Shown here in pieces: positions 24,919 through 35,849 of a DNA stretch of 64,000 bases. Within the stretch, counting starts at the first letter, position 1. Each line of letters opens with the position of its first letter. Origin of the DNA: Ilumatobacter sp. (GTDB lineage: Bacteria; Actinomycetota; Acidimicrobiia; Acidimicrobiales; Ilumatobacteraceae); NCBI GenBank assembly GCA_007693335.1, contig REDU01000109.1, positions 25,242-89,241 of the forward strand, written 5' to 3'. Under the pieces are notes generated by a model. It was given only the letters and a program-made list of their open reading frames with translations. It was not told the DNA's origin and did not search any database. Position numbers and translations under genes: made by a program.

Positions 24919-25954
24919 ACGTGAGGTGGTGTTCGGCTCGACGTCGGGTGGCGGTGGCGCAGGAGCGGCATCGGCCAACATGGCCGATCTCGTGAATCCC
25001 GTGGCCGGGGTGTTCGACGACGTCGTGCCCGAACCAGGGTCGCCCAAGCCCGACCCCATCCTGATCGCCTCGAACGTCATGAAGACCTTCGGCGGACTCA
25101 CGGCGGTCGATGTCGAGCACCTCGAGATCCAACGGGGCGCCATCACGGCGCTGATCGGGCCCAACGGCGCGGGGAAGACCACGTTCTTCAACTTGTTGAC
25201 CGGGTTCGACGACATGGACCGTGGACGGGTCACGCTCGACGGTGATGTGATCACCAAGGTCCCGCCGCACCGCCTCGCCAAGCGGGGCATGGTCCGGACA
25301 TTCCAGCTCACCAAGGCGTTGTCCCGCATGAAGGTGATCGACAACATGAAGCTCGGTGCCACCCCTCAGCGGGGTGAGAGCTTCTGGGTGTCGCTGGTGA
25401 CGTCGCTGTGGTCTGGGCAGGAGGCCGAGGTCGAGGCCAAGGCCGATGCCCTCCTCGACCGCTTCAACATGACGCACATGCGCGACGAGTTCGCGGGCAC
25501 GATGTCGGGGGGCCAGCGCAAGCTGATCGAGATGGCCCGCGCGCTCATGACCGACCCGAAGCTCGTGATGCTCGACGAGCCGATGGCCGGAGTGAACCCG
25601 GCGCTCACGCAGTCGCTGCTCGGTCATGTGAAGGGTCTGCGCGCCGAGGGGCGCACGGTGATCTTCGTCGAGCACGACATGGACGTGGTGCGCGACATCT
25701 CGGACTGGGTGGTGGTGATGGCCGAGGGGCAGATCATCGCCGAGGGCACGCCCGATCACATCTCGGCCAACACCGACGTGATCGACGCCTACCTCGGCAA
25801 GCACCACGACAGCGACCTGTTCGACGACGAGGTCGTGGCCGCTGTGCTCGACGACGAGGTCACGGCCGCAGCACTCGACGGCGACGATGACGCGGCCGCA
25901 GCGATCGTGCGGGAGCTGAGCGAGGAAGTGCGGCAGGAGGAGGACGGACCATGA
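24908..25954 (+). CDS. livG: LivG-type ABC ATPase with extended ends
   Basis: A 348-residue ATP-binding protein, about 90 longer than typical LivG. The ATPase core (about residues 48-290) has Walker A GPNGAGKTT, signature MSGGQRK and Walker B VMLDEPMAG. It is preceded by a ~45-residue Gly/Ala-rich segment and followed by a ~60-residue acidic tail full of Asp, Glu and Ala. It energises LivHM import with LivF, whose start overlaps its stop in ATGA. The tails are not needed for the fold; their role is unknown. Confidence 0.92.
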   Translation: MTDEREVVFGSTSGGGGAGAASANMADLVNPVAGVFDDVVPEPGSPKPDPILIASNVMKTFGGLTAVDVEHLEIQRGAITALIGPNGAGKTTFFNLLTGFDDMDRGRVTLDGDVITKVPPHRLAKRGMVRTFQLTKALSRMKVIDNMKLGATPQRGESFWVSLVTSLWSGQEAEVEAKADALLDRFNMTHMRDEFAGTMSGGQRKLIEMARALMTDPKLVMLDEPMAGVNPALTQSLLGHVKGLRAEGRTVIFVEHDMDVVRDISDWVVVMAEGQIIAEGTPDHISANTDVIDAYLGKHHDSDLFDDEVVAAVLDDEVTAAALDGDDDAAAAIVRELSEEVRQEEDGP

Positions 25955-26682
25955 GCGACGACGTGCTCGTCCGGGTGCAGGACCTCACGGCTGGTTACGT
26001 GCCGGGTGTCGACATCCTCAACGGGTGCTCGCTCGACCTGCACCGTGGCGAGCTGATCGGCATCATCGGCCCCAACGGTGCCGGCAAGTCCACCCTGCTC
26101 AAGGCCATGTTCGGCCTCCTCTCGGTCCGCAAGGGCTCGGTCACCTACAAAGGCGACGACATCAGCCGCGCTGCCGCTCACGACCTCGTGTCGCGTGGCA
26201 TCGGGTACGTGCCCCAGCGCGACAACGTGTTCGCGGCCCTGACGGTCTCGGAGAACCTCGAGATGGGTGTCTACCTCCGACCGAAGGCGTTCCGCGAGCG
26301 CATCGACTTCGTGACCGAGATGTTCCCGCGCCTCGCCGAGCGCCTCAAGCAGCGAGCGGGCTCGCTGTCGGGTGGCGAACGACAGATGCTCGCGATGGGC
26401 CGAGCGCTCATGATGGATCCCGAGGTGATCCTCCTCGACGAGCCGTCGGCCGGACTCTCGCCGGTGCTGCAGGACCAGGTGTTCGTCCGCACCCGCGAGA
26501 TCAACAGGGCCGGCGTGTCGGTGGTGATGGTCGAGCAGAACGCTCGCCGCTGTCTCCAGATCTGCGATCGCGGTTACGTGCTCGACCAGGGCCGCAACGC
26601 CTACACCGACACCGGGCGCAACCTCCTGAACGACCCGAAGGTGATCGAGCTGTACCTCGGCACCCTCGCCACGGTCGACTGA
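25951..26682 (+). CDS. livF: LivF-type ABC ATPase
   Basis: A 243-residue ATPase of normal LivF length. Walker A is GPNGAGKST, the signature is LSGGERQ, and Walker B is ILLDEPSAG, followed by the switch His-like region VVMVEQNARR typical of LivF (Gln/Asn instead of His). It is the last gene of the livHMGF operon. Downstream lie repeat locus A and the convergent binding-protein gene. Confidence 0.94.
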   Translation: MSDDVLVRVQDLTAGYVPGVDILNGCSLDLHRGELIGIIGPNGAGKSTLLKAMFGLLSVRKGSVTYKGDDISRAAAHDLVSRGIGYVPQRDNVFAALTVSENLEMGVYLRPKAFRERIDFVTEMFPRLAERLKQRAGSLSGGERQMLAMGRALMMDPEVILLDEPSAGLSPVLQDQVFVRTREINRAGVSVVMVEQNARRCLQICDRGYVLDQGRNAYTDTGRNLLNDPKVIELYLGTLATVD

Positions 26683-26686
26683 AGCC

Positions 26687-26802
26687 GTTCTGTCCGCGCC
26701 GATCGCCTGATTCCGGGCGATCCCGACAGACAGTTCGGAAGGTGTGTGCGGTTCTGTCCGCGCCGATCGCCCGGATCCGGGCGTGCCCGACAGACAGTTC
26801 GG
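26687..26802 (-). repeat. Dispersed 64-base-period repeat, locus A (two units)
   Basis: Two 52-base units (26687-26738 and 26751-26802) differ at five positions and start exactly 64 bases apart. Read on the minus strand each begins CCGAACTGTC and has CGCGGACAGA at unit positions 41-50. The same arrangement occurs at loci B (51714) and C (62146). Here it fills the gap between the convergent livF and binding-protein genes. Confidence 0.9.
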
Positions 26803-26816
26803 TGGGGGTGACGCGG

Positions 26817-26861
26817 ACGAGCCCGCCGGCCGATCCTCTCGGGACCGGGCGACGGGCTCGT
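26817..26861 (-). terminator. Stem-loop downstream of the liv binding-protein gene
   Basis: A perfect 9-base stem (ACGAGCCCG with CGGGCTCGT) encloses a 27-base G/C-rich loop that can pair internally. It lies 35 bases beyond the binding-protein stop. There is no clear U tract, so termination is inferred from position and symmetry. Confidence 0.45.
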
Positions 26862-26895
26862 GCCGTGTCAGGTATTCGTGTTCAGGTGTTCGTGA

Positions 26896-28293
26896 TCAGC
26901 TCGCGAACACGAAGGTGTCGAGGTCGGAGTTCGGCGTCGAGTCACCGTCGTAGGTGGCGATGCGGAAGCTCGCCGCCGACGGCTCACCGGCGTCGACGAA
27001 CTCGTACGGGCCACCGACACCGATGTAGTCGATGTCCTCGCCGGCCTCGAGCAGGTCCCTGCACTCGGCGAACGAGAAGCACTCGGTACCCGGACCACGG
27101 GTGACGTCGTTGATCTCGGCTGCGATCGCAACCGGGTCATCGGTGCCCGCCGCCACGGTGGCGAGAGCGGTGATGATGACGGCGTCGTAGGTCTCGGCGC
27201 CATAGGCGTACACGCCGCCCATGTCACCGACTTCGTCGAGACGATCGAGGAAGTCCCGGATGTCGCCCAGGTCGACCGAGGGCTCGGTGCCCTTCATGCC
27301 AGCGATGATGCTGGGGTCGGCCAGTTCGGCACCGATACCACCGATGTTGCCGTCGACGCCGTACACCGCCTTGTCGAGCGGGCCGATACCCCGCTCGTGC
27401 ATGGTGGTGAGGATCGCCGCCGACTCGTCGAAGCCGATCACGATGATGGCGTCGGAGTCGGCCTCGACCAGCGAGTCGACCTCGGCGTCGAAGCTGTCGA
27501 CGTTCACGGCGTAGGCGATGAACTCGTCGATGGTGCCGCCGCTGCCCTCGAAGTTGTTCCGGAAGGACTCGGCGAGACCTTCACCGTACGGCTCCTGGCG
27601 GAACACGACGGACGCCGTGGTGTTGCCGTCCTCGAGCACCAGGTTCGAGAGGACCCGACCCTGGAGGATGTCGGACGGAGCGGTGCGGAAGTACAGCCCG
27701 TTGTCGTCGTAGGTGGTGAAGTCGGGTGAGGTGTTGGCCGGCGAGAACTGGATCACGCACGACCCGGTGATCTTGTCGATCACCGTGAACGACACGGCCG
27801 ACGACGCAGCGCCGATGATCACGTCGGCACCGAGCGCGAGCAGACGGTCGACCTCGGTGTTGGCGAGGTCGGTGGTGGTGTCGCCGGAGTCACCCTGGTG
27901 GAGGACGACGTCCTCACCGAGCACGCCACCGGCGGCGTTGATGTCCTCGACGGCGATCTGGGCGCCGGCGACTTCGGGCGGTCCGAGGAACGCGAGGTCT
28001 CCGGTGACCGGCAGGATCGTGCCGACGGTGAGCACACCGTCGCTGGTGCCGACGCAATCGGCACCGGATGGTGCCTCCTCGTCGGTGACACCCTCGTCGA
28101 CCTCTTCGTCGGGTGCTTCCTCGTCGGGTGCCTCCTCGTCGGGGGCCTCCTCGTCGGGTGCTGCCTCGTCGGGTGCTTCGGTCGTCACGGCGGGCTCGTC
28201 GGCGGCACCGTCGTCGTCGCCGCCGCACGCAGCGACAACGAGAGACAGTGCGACCAGCAGCCCACCGACGCGGCGGACGCGTGATTTCTGCAT
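26896..28293 (-). CDS. livK: Branched-chain amino-acid-type ABC substrate-binding lipoprotein
   Basis: A 465-residue periplasmic-binding-type lipoprotein. A basic N-terminus and hydrophobic segment end in the lipobox VVAAC (Cys lipidated). An acidic linker of DEEAP repeats (about residues 40-75) is followed by a Leu/Ile/Val-binding-like two-lobe domain (GVLTVGTILPVTGDLAFLG, then GAASSAVSFTV and DAVIITALATVAAG). It should deliver solute to LivHM, from the opposite strand of the liv operon. A strong ribosome site (AGGGGGAGAA at 28302-28311) lies 8 bases before the ATG, unlike the leaderless genes nearby. Confidence 0.92.
   Translation of the reverse strand: MQKSRVRRVGGLLVALSLVVAACGGDDDGAADEPAVTTEAPDEAAPDEEAPDEEAPDEEAPDEEVDEGVTDEEAPSGADCVGTSDGVLTVGTILPVTGDLAFLGPPEVAGAQIAVEDINAAGGVLGEDVVLHQGDSGDTTTDLANTEVDRLLALGADVIIGAASSAVSFTVIDKITGSCVIQFSPANTSPDFTTYDDNGLYFRTAPSDILQGRVLSNLVLEDGNTTASVVFRQEPYGEGLAESFRNNFEGSGGTIDEFIAYAVNVDSFDAEVDSLVEADSDAIIVIGFDESAAILTTMHERGIGPLDKAVYGVDGNIGGIGAELADPSIIAGMKGTEPSVDLGDIRDFLDRLDEVGDMGGVYAYGAETYDAVIITALATVAAGTDDPVAIAAEINDVTRGPGTECFSFAECRDLLEAGEDIDYIGVGGPYEFVDAGEPSAASFRIATYDGDSTPNSDLDTFVFAS
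28111..28170. repeat. 4 x 15-base in-frame repeat in the lipoprotein linker
   Basis: Four imperfect 15-base units encode DEEAP/DEAAP and make the acidic flexible tether between the lipid anchor and the binding domain. Confidence 0.8.
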
Positions 28294-28355
28294 GTTGGTG
28301 GTTCTCCCCCTATGTTCGATGGTGCGGGATTGCTCCATCGTGTGTAGGTGCGGTC

Positions 28356-28384
28356 AGGGTACGCCCTGGGGTCCGCCGGTACAA
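28356..28384 (-). promoter_or_regulatory. Promoter of the liv binding-protein gene
   Basis: On the minus strand TTGTAC (28379-28384) and TACCCT (28356-28361) are separated by 17 bases, a good sigma-A-type spacing. This gives a leader of roughly 55 bases containing the AGGGGGAGAA ribosome site. Confidence 0.5.
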
Positions 28385-28404
28385 GCACCGACGCCTGTCG
28401 TGGA

Positions 28405-28410
28405 TACGGT
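28405..28410 (+). promoter_or_regulatory. -10 box (TACGGT) of the crotonase gene
   Basis: TACGGT lies 6 bases before the ATG at 28417, consistent with leaderless transcription. Confidence 0.5.
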
Positions 28411-28416
28411 CTTCAC

Positions 28417-29253
28417 ATGCCCGAAACACCAGTCGACGTGCACGACGAGGTCCGCTACGAGGTCGACGCACACATCGCGACGATCACGCTCGACGCCCCG
28501 GACCGGATGAACACCATCTCGGGTGCGATGCTCGACTCGATCTCGAGTCGGCTCCTCGCGGCCGATCGTGATCCTGCGGTGCGGTGCATCGTCCTGACCG
28601 GCGCGGGCCGGGCCTTCTGTGCCGGACTCGATCTCGGGGCCCAGATGGCCGAGCAGTCGGGTGGGAAGCAGGGGTCGCTCGGCGGTCTCGGCAGCCTCGA
28701 CACCAACCCCGGCGAGTTCGATCTGCGCAACGCGCCCCCCATCGTGCTGCACGGGCTCGACACGCCCACGGTCTGCGCGCTCAACGGCGGAGCCGCCGGA
28801 TACGGACTCGACCTCGCGCTCGGCTGCGACATCCGCATCGCCGCCGACACCGCCAAGCTCAACCCCGGCTTCGCCAAGCGCGGCATCCTGCCCGAGAGCG
28901 GTGGTACGTGGCTGCTGCCGCGGATCGTCGGCTACGCCAAGGCCGCCGAGATCGCGTTCACCGGCCGCACCCTGACTGCCACGGAGGCCCTCGAGCTCGA
29001 CCTCGTGAACCGGGTGGTCCCTGCTGCTGAGCTGGCCGACGCCGCCCGCGATCTCGCCGTCGAGATCGCCGCCAACGCCCCACTGGCCGTCAGGGCGATC
29101 AAGCGCATGATGCGGGCGGCCGAGACCGAGACGTTCGAGCAGAACGTGCACCACGTCTTCCTCCAGCTGCTCCCACTGTTGCGCACGAACGACTTCTCCG
29201 AAGGGGTCGCAGCGTTCATGGAGAAGCGCGAGCCGGAGTTCCGGGGCCGGTGA
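28417..29253 (+). CDS. Enoyl-CoA hydratase/isomerase (crotonase) family protein
   Basis: A 278-residue crotonase-fold enzyme. The oxyanion-hole region is GAGRAFCAGLDL, followed by NGGAAGYGLDLALGCDIRIA, and a Glu in PESGGTWLLPRIVG sits at one of the usual catalytic positions. It probably acts on an acyl-CoA in beta-oxidation or a related route; the exact reaction is not predictable. Its stop overlaps the start of the nitroreductase gene by 4 bases. Confidence 0.92.
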   Translation: MPETPVDVHDEVRYEVDAHIATITLDAPDRMNTISGAMLDSISSRLLAADRDPAVRCIVLTGAGRAFCAGLDLGAQMAEQSGGKQGSLGGLGSLDTNPGEFDLRNAPPIVLHGLDTPTVCALNGGAAGYGLDLALGCDIRIAADTAKLNPGFAKRGILPESGGTWLLPRIVGYAKAAEIAFTGRTLTATEALELDLVNRVVPAAELADAARDLAVEIAANAPLAVRAIKRMMRAAETETFEQNVHHVFLQLLPLLRTNDFSEGVAAFMEKREPEFRGR

Positions 29254-29894
29254 GTGACAGCGGGGCCACGGGTGGTCTCGGTCTGCTCGAGGGGTTGGCG
29301 ACCACTCGGGCGATCCGCCGTTACCGCGACGAGCCGATCCCTGACCACCATCTGGCCGAGATCCTGTGGCATGCGGGGCGTGCCCCGTCGGGTTCGAACC
29401 GCCAGCCCTTCCGGTTCCTCGTGTTGCGGGACGGCCCGTCCGCTGTCGAGGCCAAGGCTGTGCTCGGCGATTCGTTCCGTGCCGGATGGTCGGCCAAGCG
29501 CGCCGCCGACGGGTACCGGCCCTCGAGGTTCGCGGACTCGATGCAGCACTTCGTCGACCATCTCGAGCAGACGCCGGTGGTCGTGCTCGTGTGTCTCGTT
29601 CGCTACCGGTCGGCCAACCCGTACGAGGGGGCATCGGTGTACCCCGCGTGTCAGAACCTGCTGTTGGCCGCCCGGGCCCTCGGTTACGGCGGCGCGCTCA
29701 CGATGTGGCACCTCGGCGTCGAGGACGACCTCCGGCGGATCCTCGGGATCCCCGACGAGGTCGCGCTGTCCGCCTGCATCACCCTGGGCCGTCCGATGGG
29801 CCGTCACGGTCCGGTCCGACGAAAGCCGATCGGTCAACTGACCTTCGACGACCGCTGGGACCAGACTGCGGACTGGATCCCCGACGAGTCGTAG
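29250..29894 (+). CDS. Nitroreductase-family FMN oxidoreductase
   Basis: A 214-residue nitroreductase-like flavoprotein. The FMN-binding N-terminus TTRAIRRYRDEP and PSGSNRQPFRF are typical, and the C-terminal half has the ALGYGGALTMW region. Members reduce nitroaromatics, quinones or enones with NAD(P)H. It is coupled to the crotonase by a GTGA overlap. Its TAG stop is also the start of the -10 box of the next gene. Confidence 0.92.
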   Translation: MSDSGATGGLGLLEGLATTRAIRRYRDEPIPDHHLAEILWHAGRAPSGSNRQPFRFLVLRDGPSAVEAKAVLGDSFRAGWSAKRAADGYRPSRFADSMQHFVDHLEQTPVVVLVCLVRYRSANPYEGASVYPACQNLLLAARALGYGGALTMWHLGVEDDLRRILGIPDEVALSACITLGRPMGRHGPVRRKPIGQLTFDDRWDQTADWIPDES

Positions 29895-29897
29895 TCT
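29892..29897 (+). promoter_or_regulatory. -10 box (TAGTCT) of xylB, overlapping a stop codon
   Basis: TAGTCT lies 7 bases before the GTG at 29905. Its first three bases are the stop codon of the nitroreductase gene. Confidence 0.5.
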
Positions 29898-29904
29898 CGC
29901 ACCC

Positions 29905-31353
29905 GTGCCCCTCGTCGCCGGCGTCGACTCGTCCACGCAGTCCACCAAGGTGGTCGTCCGCGATGCCGACACCGGCGCCGTGGTGGCGAGCGCGTCCGCG
30001 CCGCACCCCACCACCACACCGCCGATCAGCGAACAGGATCCGGTTGCCTGGTGGCGGGCGTTCGAGCAGGCCTGGGACGGCGTCGGTGCCCCGCAGGTGG
30101 CCGCGATCTCGGTCGGTGCGCAGCAACACGGAGCGGTCGTGCTCGACACCGACGGTGTCGTGATCCGTCCGGCGCTGCTCTGGAACGACACCCGGAGCGC
30201 CCCCGACGCCGGATGGCTCCGGTCGCAGCTCGACGGCGGCGATCGCAGTTGGGCCGATCGGATCGGGAGCGTTCCGGTGGCGGCCTTCACCGCGGCGAAA
30301 CTCTCGTGGCTGCATCGCAGCGAGCCGGACCACTGGTCGCGGCTCGCCAGTGTGGTGCTCCCGCACGACTGGATGACCGCCCGGCTGGTCGCTGCGGGTG
30401 ACGGGCACGCGGCGAACGGCCACCGGACCGGTGGATTCACCACCGATCGGGGCGACGCCTCGGGCACGGGGTACTGGTCGCCGGCCACGGGTGAGTACTG
30501 CTACGACGTACTCGAGCTGATCGATCGGGAGCGCGACTGGAGCGGGGCCCTGCCCCGGGTGGCCGCTCCCGACGAGGTGATCGGCCGATTCGGATCGGCG
30601 GTGGTCGCGCCGGGCACCGGTGACAACATGGCGGCCGCCCTGGGTCTCGCACTGGGGCCCGGTGACGTGGTGATCTCCATCGGCACGTCGGGCACCGTCT
30701 TCACCCGCTCGGCCACACCGACCGCCGACGCGTCGGGTGCGGTCGCAGGTTTCGCCGATGCTGCGGGCGGATTCCTCCCGCTCGTGTGCACGCTCAACGG
30801 GGCCAAGGTGCTCGACGCCGTGCGGCGGCTGCTCGGGGTGGACCATGACGAGTTCGACCGGCTGGCGCTCGCGGGGAGCTCCGACGGACTCACCCTGTTG
30901 CCCTATTTCGACGGAGAGCGGGTACCCGACCGACCCGATGCCACCGGGCTGCTGGTCGGGCTGAGATCCGACGTGTCCCGAGAGCAGTTCGCCCGAGCGG
31001 CCGTCGAGGGCGTGGTGTGCGGCCTCCTCGACGGTCTCGACGCGTTGCGCGCCCACGCCGAGGTGACCGGTCACGTGGTCCTCACCGGCGGAGCGAGCCG
31101 ATCGACCGCCGTTCGCGCCGTGCTGGCCGGCCTCTGCGACCGGCCGGTCGTGCTCGGTGCGACCGACGAGGCGGTGGCCGCGGGAGCGTGCGTGCAGGCG
31201 GCGGCGGTCTGGGGTCGAGAACCGGTGGAGACGGTCTACCGCCGGTGGCACCTGTCGTCGCGCACGCCGGTCACACCGGTGGAGACGAGCTCGAACGCGG
31301 TGGACGAGATCCGAGAACGACATGCCCGGGCGGCAGCCCTCCCGGACGCATGA
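29905..31353 (+). CDS. xylB: Xylulokinase-type FGGY carbohydrate kinase
   Basis: A 482-residue kinase with the two-domain FGGY architecture. It has an N-terminal phosphate loop AGVDSSTQSTKV, the substrate segment GAQQHGAVVLD with LLWNDTRS typical of D-xylulose kinases, and the ATP-domain motifs ISIGTSGTVF and LTGGASRSTAVR. It would phosphorylate D-xylulose (or a related ketose) into the pentose phosphate pathway. No xylose isomerase or sugar transporter is nearby. Its stop overlaps the ATG of the J-domain gene. Confidence 0.9.
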   Translation: MPLVAGVDSSTQSTKVVVRDADTGAVVASASAPHPTTTPPISEQDPVAWWRAFEQAWDGVGAPQVAAISVGAQQHGAVVLDTDGVVIRPALLWNDTRSAPDAGWLRSQLDGGDRSWADRIGSVPVAAFTAAKLSWLHRSEPDHWSRLASVVLPHDWMTARLVAAGDGHAANGHRTGGFTTDRGDASGTGYWSPATGEYCYDVLELIDRERDWSGALPRVAAPDEVIGRFGSAVVAPGTGDNMAAALGLALGPGDVVISIGTSGTVFTRSATPTADASGAVAGFADAAGGFLPLVCTLNGAKVLDAVRRLLGVDHDEFDRLALAGSSDGLTLLPYFDGERVPDRPDATGLLVGLRSDVSREQFARAAVEGVVCGLLDGLDALRAHAEVTGHVVLTGGASRSTAVRAVLAGLCDRPVVLGATDEAVAAGACVQAAAVWGREPVETVYRRWHLSSRTPVTPVETSSNAVDEIRERHARAAALPDA

Positions 31354-31988
31354 GCGTCGACCCCTTCGAGCTCCTGGGCCTCGACGGCGATGCGACCGAG
31401 GCCGATGTGCAGCGGGCCCGCCGCCGACTCGCCAAGGAGCACCACCCCGATGTCGGTGGCGACGAGGCCGAGATGCGCCGCCTCAATGCCGCGGTGACCG
31501 CGGCGATGGTCGAGATCGGACGTCGTGCCGACCGACGTCGCGTGGTCCCGCCCGCCGCGCCGGAGTGGGGCCGGAACGACTCGACGACCGGTTCGACGAC
31601 CATGTCGACACCCGGTCGGCAGCCGGTCAGCGGGGAGCGTGACGGTCGACGAGTGGTGCACGACAACGCATCGTTCACGATCGAGGCGCTCCCGGCCGAG
31701 GCGTTCGAGGCCCTGTTGGTGGTTGCCACGTGGATCGGTGAGACGCTCGTGGACGATCCGCCCTACCTCCTCGAGGTGCACCTCCGCGATCCGGTCGAGT
31801 GTTGGTGTCGCCTCGACCTGGTGCCCGACGCCGGCGCCTGCACCGTGAGCCTCACGGTCGCCACCGTGGAGGTGGGCCCGATGCCCGACGTGGACGCGGT
31901 GCGCGACGTGTGGGTGGCCGAGCTCAACCGGCTCGACTGGGACGGTCTCCGCGAGCCGGATCCTCGCGACCGGCGGCCGCCTTCGTGA
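31350..31988 (+). CDS. J-domain protein with a novel C-terminal domain
   Basis: A 212-residue protein. Residues 1-55 are a J domain with the diagnostic HPD motif (KEHHPDVGGDEAEMRRLNAA), which stimulates Hsp70/DnaK ATPase. There is no Gly/Phe region or zinc-finger domain, so it is not DnaJ itself. After a disordered Ser/Thr linker comes a ~110-residue alpha/beta domain (FTIEALPAEAFEALLVVATWIGE) I do not recognise. It may direct DnaK to a specific client. The 3' end overlaps the convergent Sua5 gene by 65 bases. Confidence 0.85.
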   Translation: MSVDPFELLGLDGDATEADVQRARRRLAKEHHPDVGGDEAEMRRLNAAVTAAMVEIGRRADRRRVVPPAAPEWGRNDSTTGSTTMSTPGRQPVSGERDGRRVVHDNASFTIEALPAEAFEALLVVATWIGETLVDDPPYLLEVHLRDPVECWCRLDLVPDAGACTVSLTVATVEVGPMPDVDAVRDVWVAELNRLDWDGLREPDPRDRRPPS

Positions 31989-32919
31989 GCCGATCACGGA
32001 CGGCGTGTCCGAGCCCTTCCGCCGGGGGGAGCACGGCCACCACGACCTCGAGACCGCGTCGATCGGCGTCGCGGAGGTCGGCGTAGAGCTCGCGGGCGGA
32101 GACGACGAGATCGTCGGTGCGGTCGAGGAGGTCGACGCTCACACCAGAGCTGCGGAGCTCGTCGACGCGACGTCGACCGGTCTCGGGCCGGTCGACGAGC
32201 TCGACGCGGCACTCGGGTGCGTAGTGCGACGCGAGCATCCCGGCGGCACGGCTGGGGCCCGACGCCGGGGCGAGTTCGAGATCGAGCAGTCGCGAGATCT
32301 GCTCGGTCGGGATCCCACCGGCGCGGAGCACCTGCGGGGGATCGGTGGTGCAGTCGACGATGGTGCTCTCGACGCCCACCGGGCATGCACCGCCGTCGAG
32401 GACGGCATCGTGACCGGGTTCGAGGAACGCACCGAGATCGTCGAGCACGTGCCGGGCGGTCGTCGGGCTGACACGCCCGAAACGATTGGCCGACGGCGCG
32501 GCGAGACCGCCGTCGAGCTCGAGCAGCAGTGCCGTGGTGAGCGGGTGGGCCGGCACTCGGATCCCCACCGTGTCACGGCCGCCGGTGACGGCGTCGGTCA
32601 CCCGTGGTCCGCGCGGCACGAGCAACGTGAGCGGGCCCGGCCAGCACGCGGCCCCGAGCACCCGAGCGGCCGTCGACAGTGCGCCGGTCCATCCTGCGAT
32701 GTGCTCGATCGACGCAACGTGGACGATCAGGGGGTGGCCGACCGGTCGGCCCTTCACCTCGAACACCCTGTGCACCGCCGCCTCGTCGTCCGCAGCCGCC
32801 GCCAGGCCGTAGACCGTCTCGGTGGGGATCGCCACCAGCCCTCCCGAGCGGATCAGCGCGGCCGCCGCTGCGATGTCGGTCGTCAGGAGCTGGTCGTGGG
32901 GATGCGGAGCAGCGGGCAT
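31924..32919 (-). CDS. tsaC: Threonylcarbamoyl-AMP synthase (Sua5-type)
   Basis: A 331-residue enzyme making threonylcarbamoyl-AMP from Thr, bicarbonate and ATP for t6A37 of ANN-decoding tRNAs. The YrdC domain has PTETVYGLAA and KGRPVGHPLIVH, plus APSANRFGRVSPTTA. The C-terminal Sua5 domain (after about residue 215) includes SHYAPECRVELV. The extended form distinguishes it from short TsaC. It lies 13 bases downstream of the hydrolase gene on the same strand, and its 3' end overlaps the J-domain gene antisense. The ATG at 32919 matches the normal family start. Confidence 0.93.
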   Translation of the reverse strand: MPAAPHPHDQLLTTDIAAAAALIRSGGLVAIPTETVYGLAAAADDEAAVHRVFEVKGRPVGHPLIVHVASIEHIAGWTGALSTAARVLGAACWPGPLTLLVPRGPRVTDAVTGGRDTVGIRVPAHPLTTALLLELDGGLAAPSANRFGRVSPTTARHVLDDLGAFLEPGHDAVLDGGACPVGVESTIVDCTTDPPQVLRAGGIPTEQISRLLDLELAPASGPSRAAGMLASHYAPECRVELVDRPETGRRRVDELRSSGVSVDLLDRTDDLVVSARELYADLRDADRRGLEVVVAVLPPAEGLGHAVRDRLTKAAAGREDPARGDRPSRAG

Positions 32920-32932
32920 CGAAGCCGAGGCG

Positions 32933-33658
32933 TCAGACCGGGACGGCGTCGAGGAACTCGAGCATGGCGTCGATGAACCCGAACGCCTCCGGGGTGGCGA
33001 AGTGATCGACGTTCTTGAGTACCGCGGCACGGGCGTTCGGCAGTGCCGCCACGAGCTGGTCGGCGGGGTACACGAAGTCACGGTCACCCACCACGATCAG
33101 CGTCGGACACGTGATCGCGGCGAGTGCCTCCTCGGTGATCGCGGCGCCCGGCGGGCGTCGCATCACGGCGGCGAGTGCATCGATGTCGTTCCCCGATTGC
33201 TGGGCGTACTGGGCGAACAGGCGCGACACGTTGTCGACCTCGTCGTCGGCGTCGGTGGAGCCGTCGCGGACACGGTCGAGCGCAGCGAGGATGCGCTGCG
33301 TGCCGGAATCGTCGCGCTCGAACACGTTGCGGCCGATGCCGGCCAGCACGAGACGGTTGAAGCGCTCGGGATGGTCGATGGCCGCTCGCAGGATCGTCAG
33401 GGCGCCCAGCGAGAAGCCGACCGCGTCGACGGGATCGGCCGGCATGGCCTCCAGCACTCGCTCGGTGAGGTCGGCGTAGGCCTCGGGATCGTGCGGTTTG
33501 GGGGCGGAGCCGTGACCCAGGAGGTCGACCCCGAGCACCGGCCGCCCGGCATCGGCCAGCAGCGCCGTCACTCCGGTGCGCTCCCACGTGTCACGGTACG
33601 ACCCGCCCCATCCGTGTACGAGCACGACCGGTGGACCTGACGAGGTGGAGCTGTTCAC
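32933..33658 (-). CDS. Alpha/beta hydrolase
   Basis: A 241-residue alpha/beta-fold hydrolase. It has HGWGGSYRDTW for the oxyanion region, the nucleophile elbow GFSLGA, the acid in VVGDRDFVYP and the terminal His in VDHFATPEAF. Its compact size and lack of a signal peptide suggest a cytoplasmic esterase or similar; substrate unknown. The GTG start is supported by a TACGCT box 7 bases upstream. It heads a two-gene operon with the Sua5 gene. Confidence 0.9.
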   Translation of the reverse strand: MNSSTSSGPPVVLVHGWGGSYRDTWERTGVTALLADAGRPVLGVDLLGHGSAPKPHDPEAYADLTERVLEAMPADPVDAVGFSLGALTILRAAIDHPERFNRLVLAGIGRNVFERDDSGTQRILAALDRVRDGSTDADDEVDNVSRLFAQYAQQSGNDIDALAAVMRRPPGAAITEEALAAITCPTLIVVGDRDFVYPADQLVAALPNARAAVLKNVDHFATPEAFGFIDAMLEFLDAVPV

Positions 33659-33665
33659 GACCGAC

Positions 33666-33671
33666 AGCGTA
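33666..33671 (-). promoter_or_regulatory. -10 box (TACGCT) of the hydrolase-Sua5 operon
   Basis: TACGCT on the minus strand lies 7 bases before the GTG at 33658. Confidence 0.5.
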
Positions 33672-33672
33672 G

Positions 33673-35845
<2,173 letters not shown>

Positions 35846-35849
<4 letters not shown>

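Noticed and set aside
26687..26802. CRISPR-like direct repeats
   Set aside because: There are only two units per locus, the part between repeats is a 12-base spacer rather than a unique 30-40-base spacer, and no cas genes are present.
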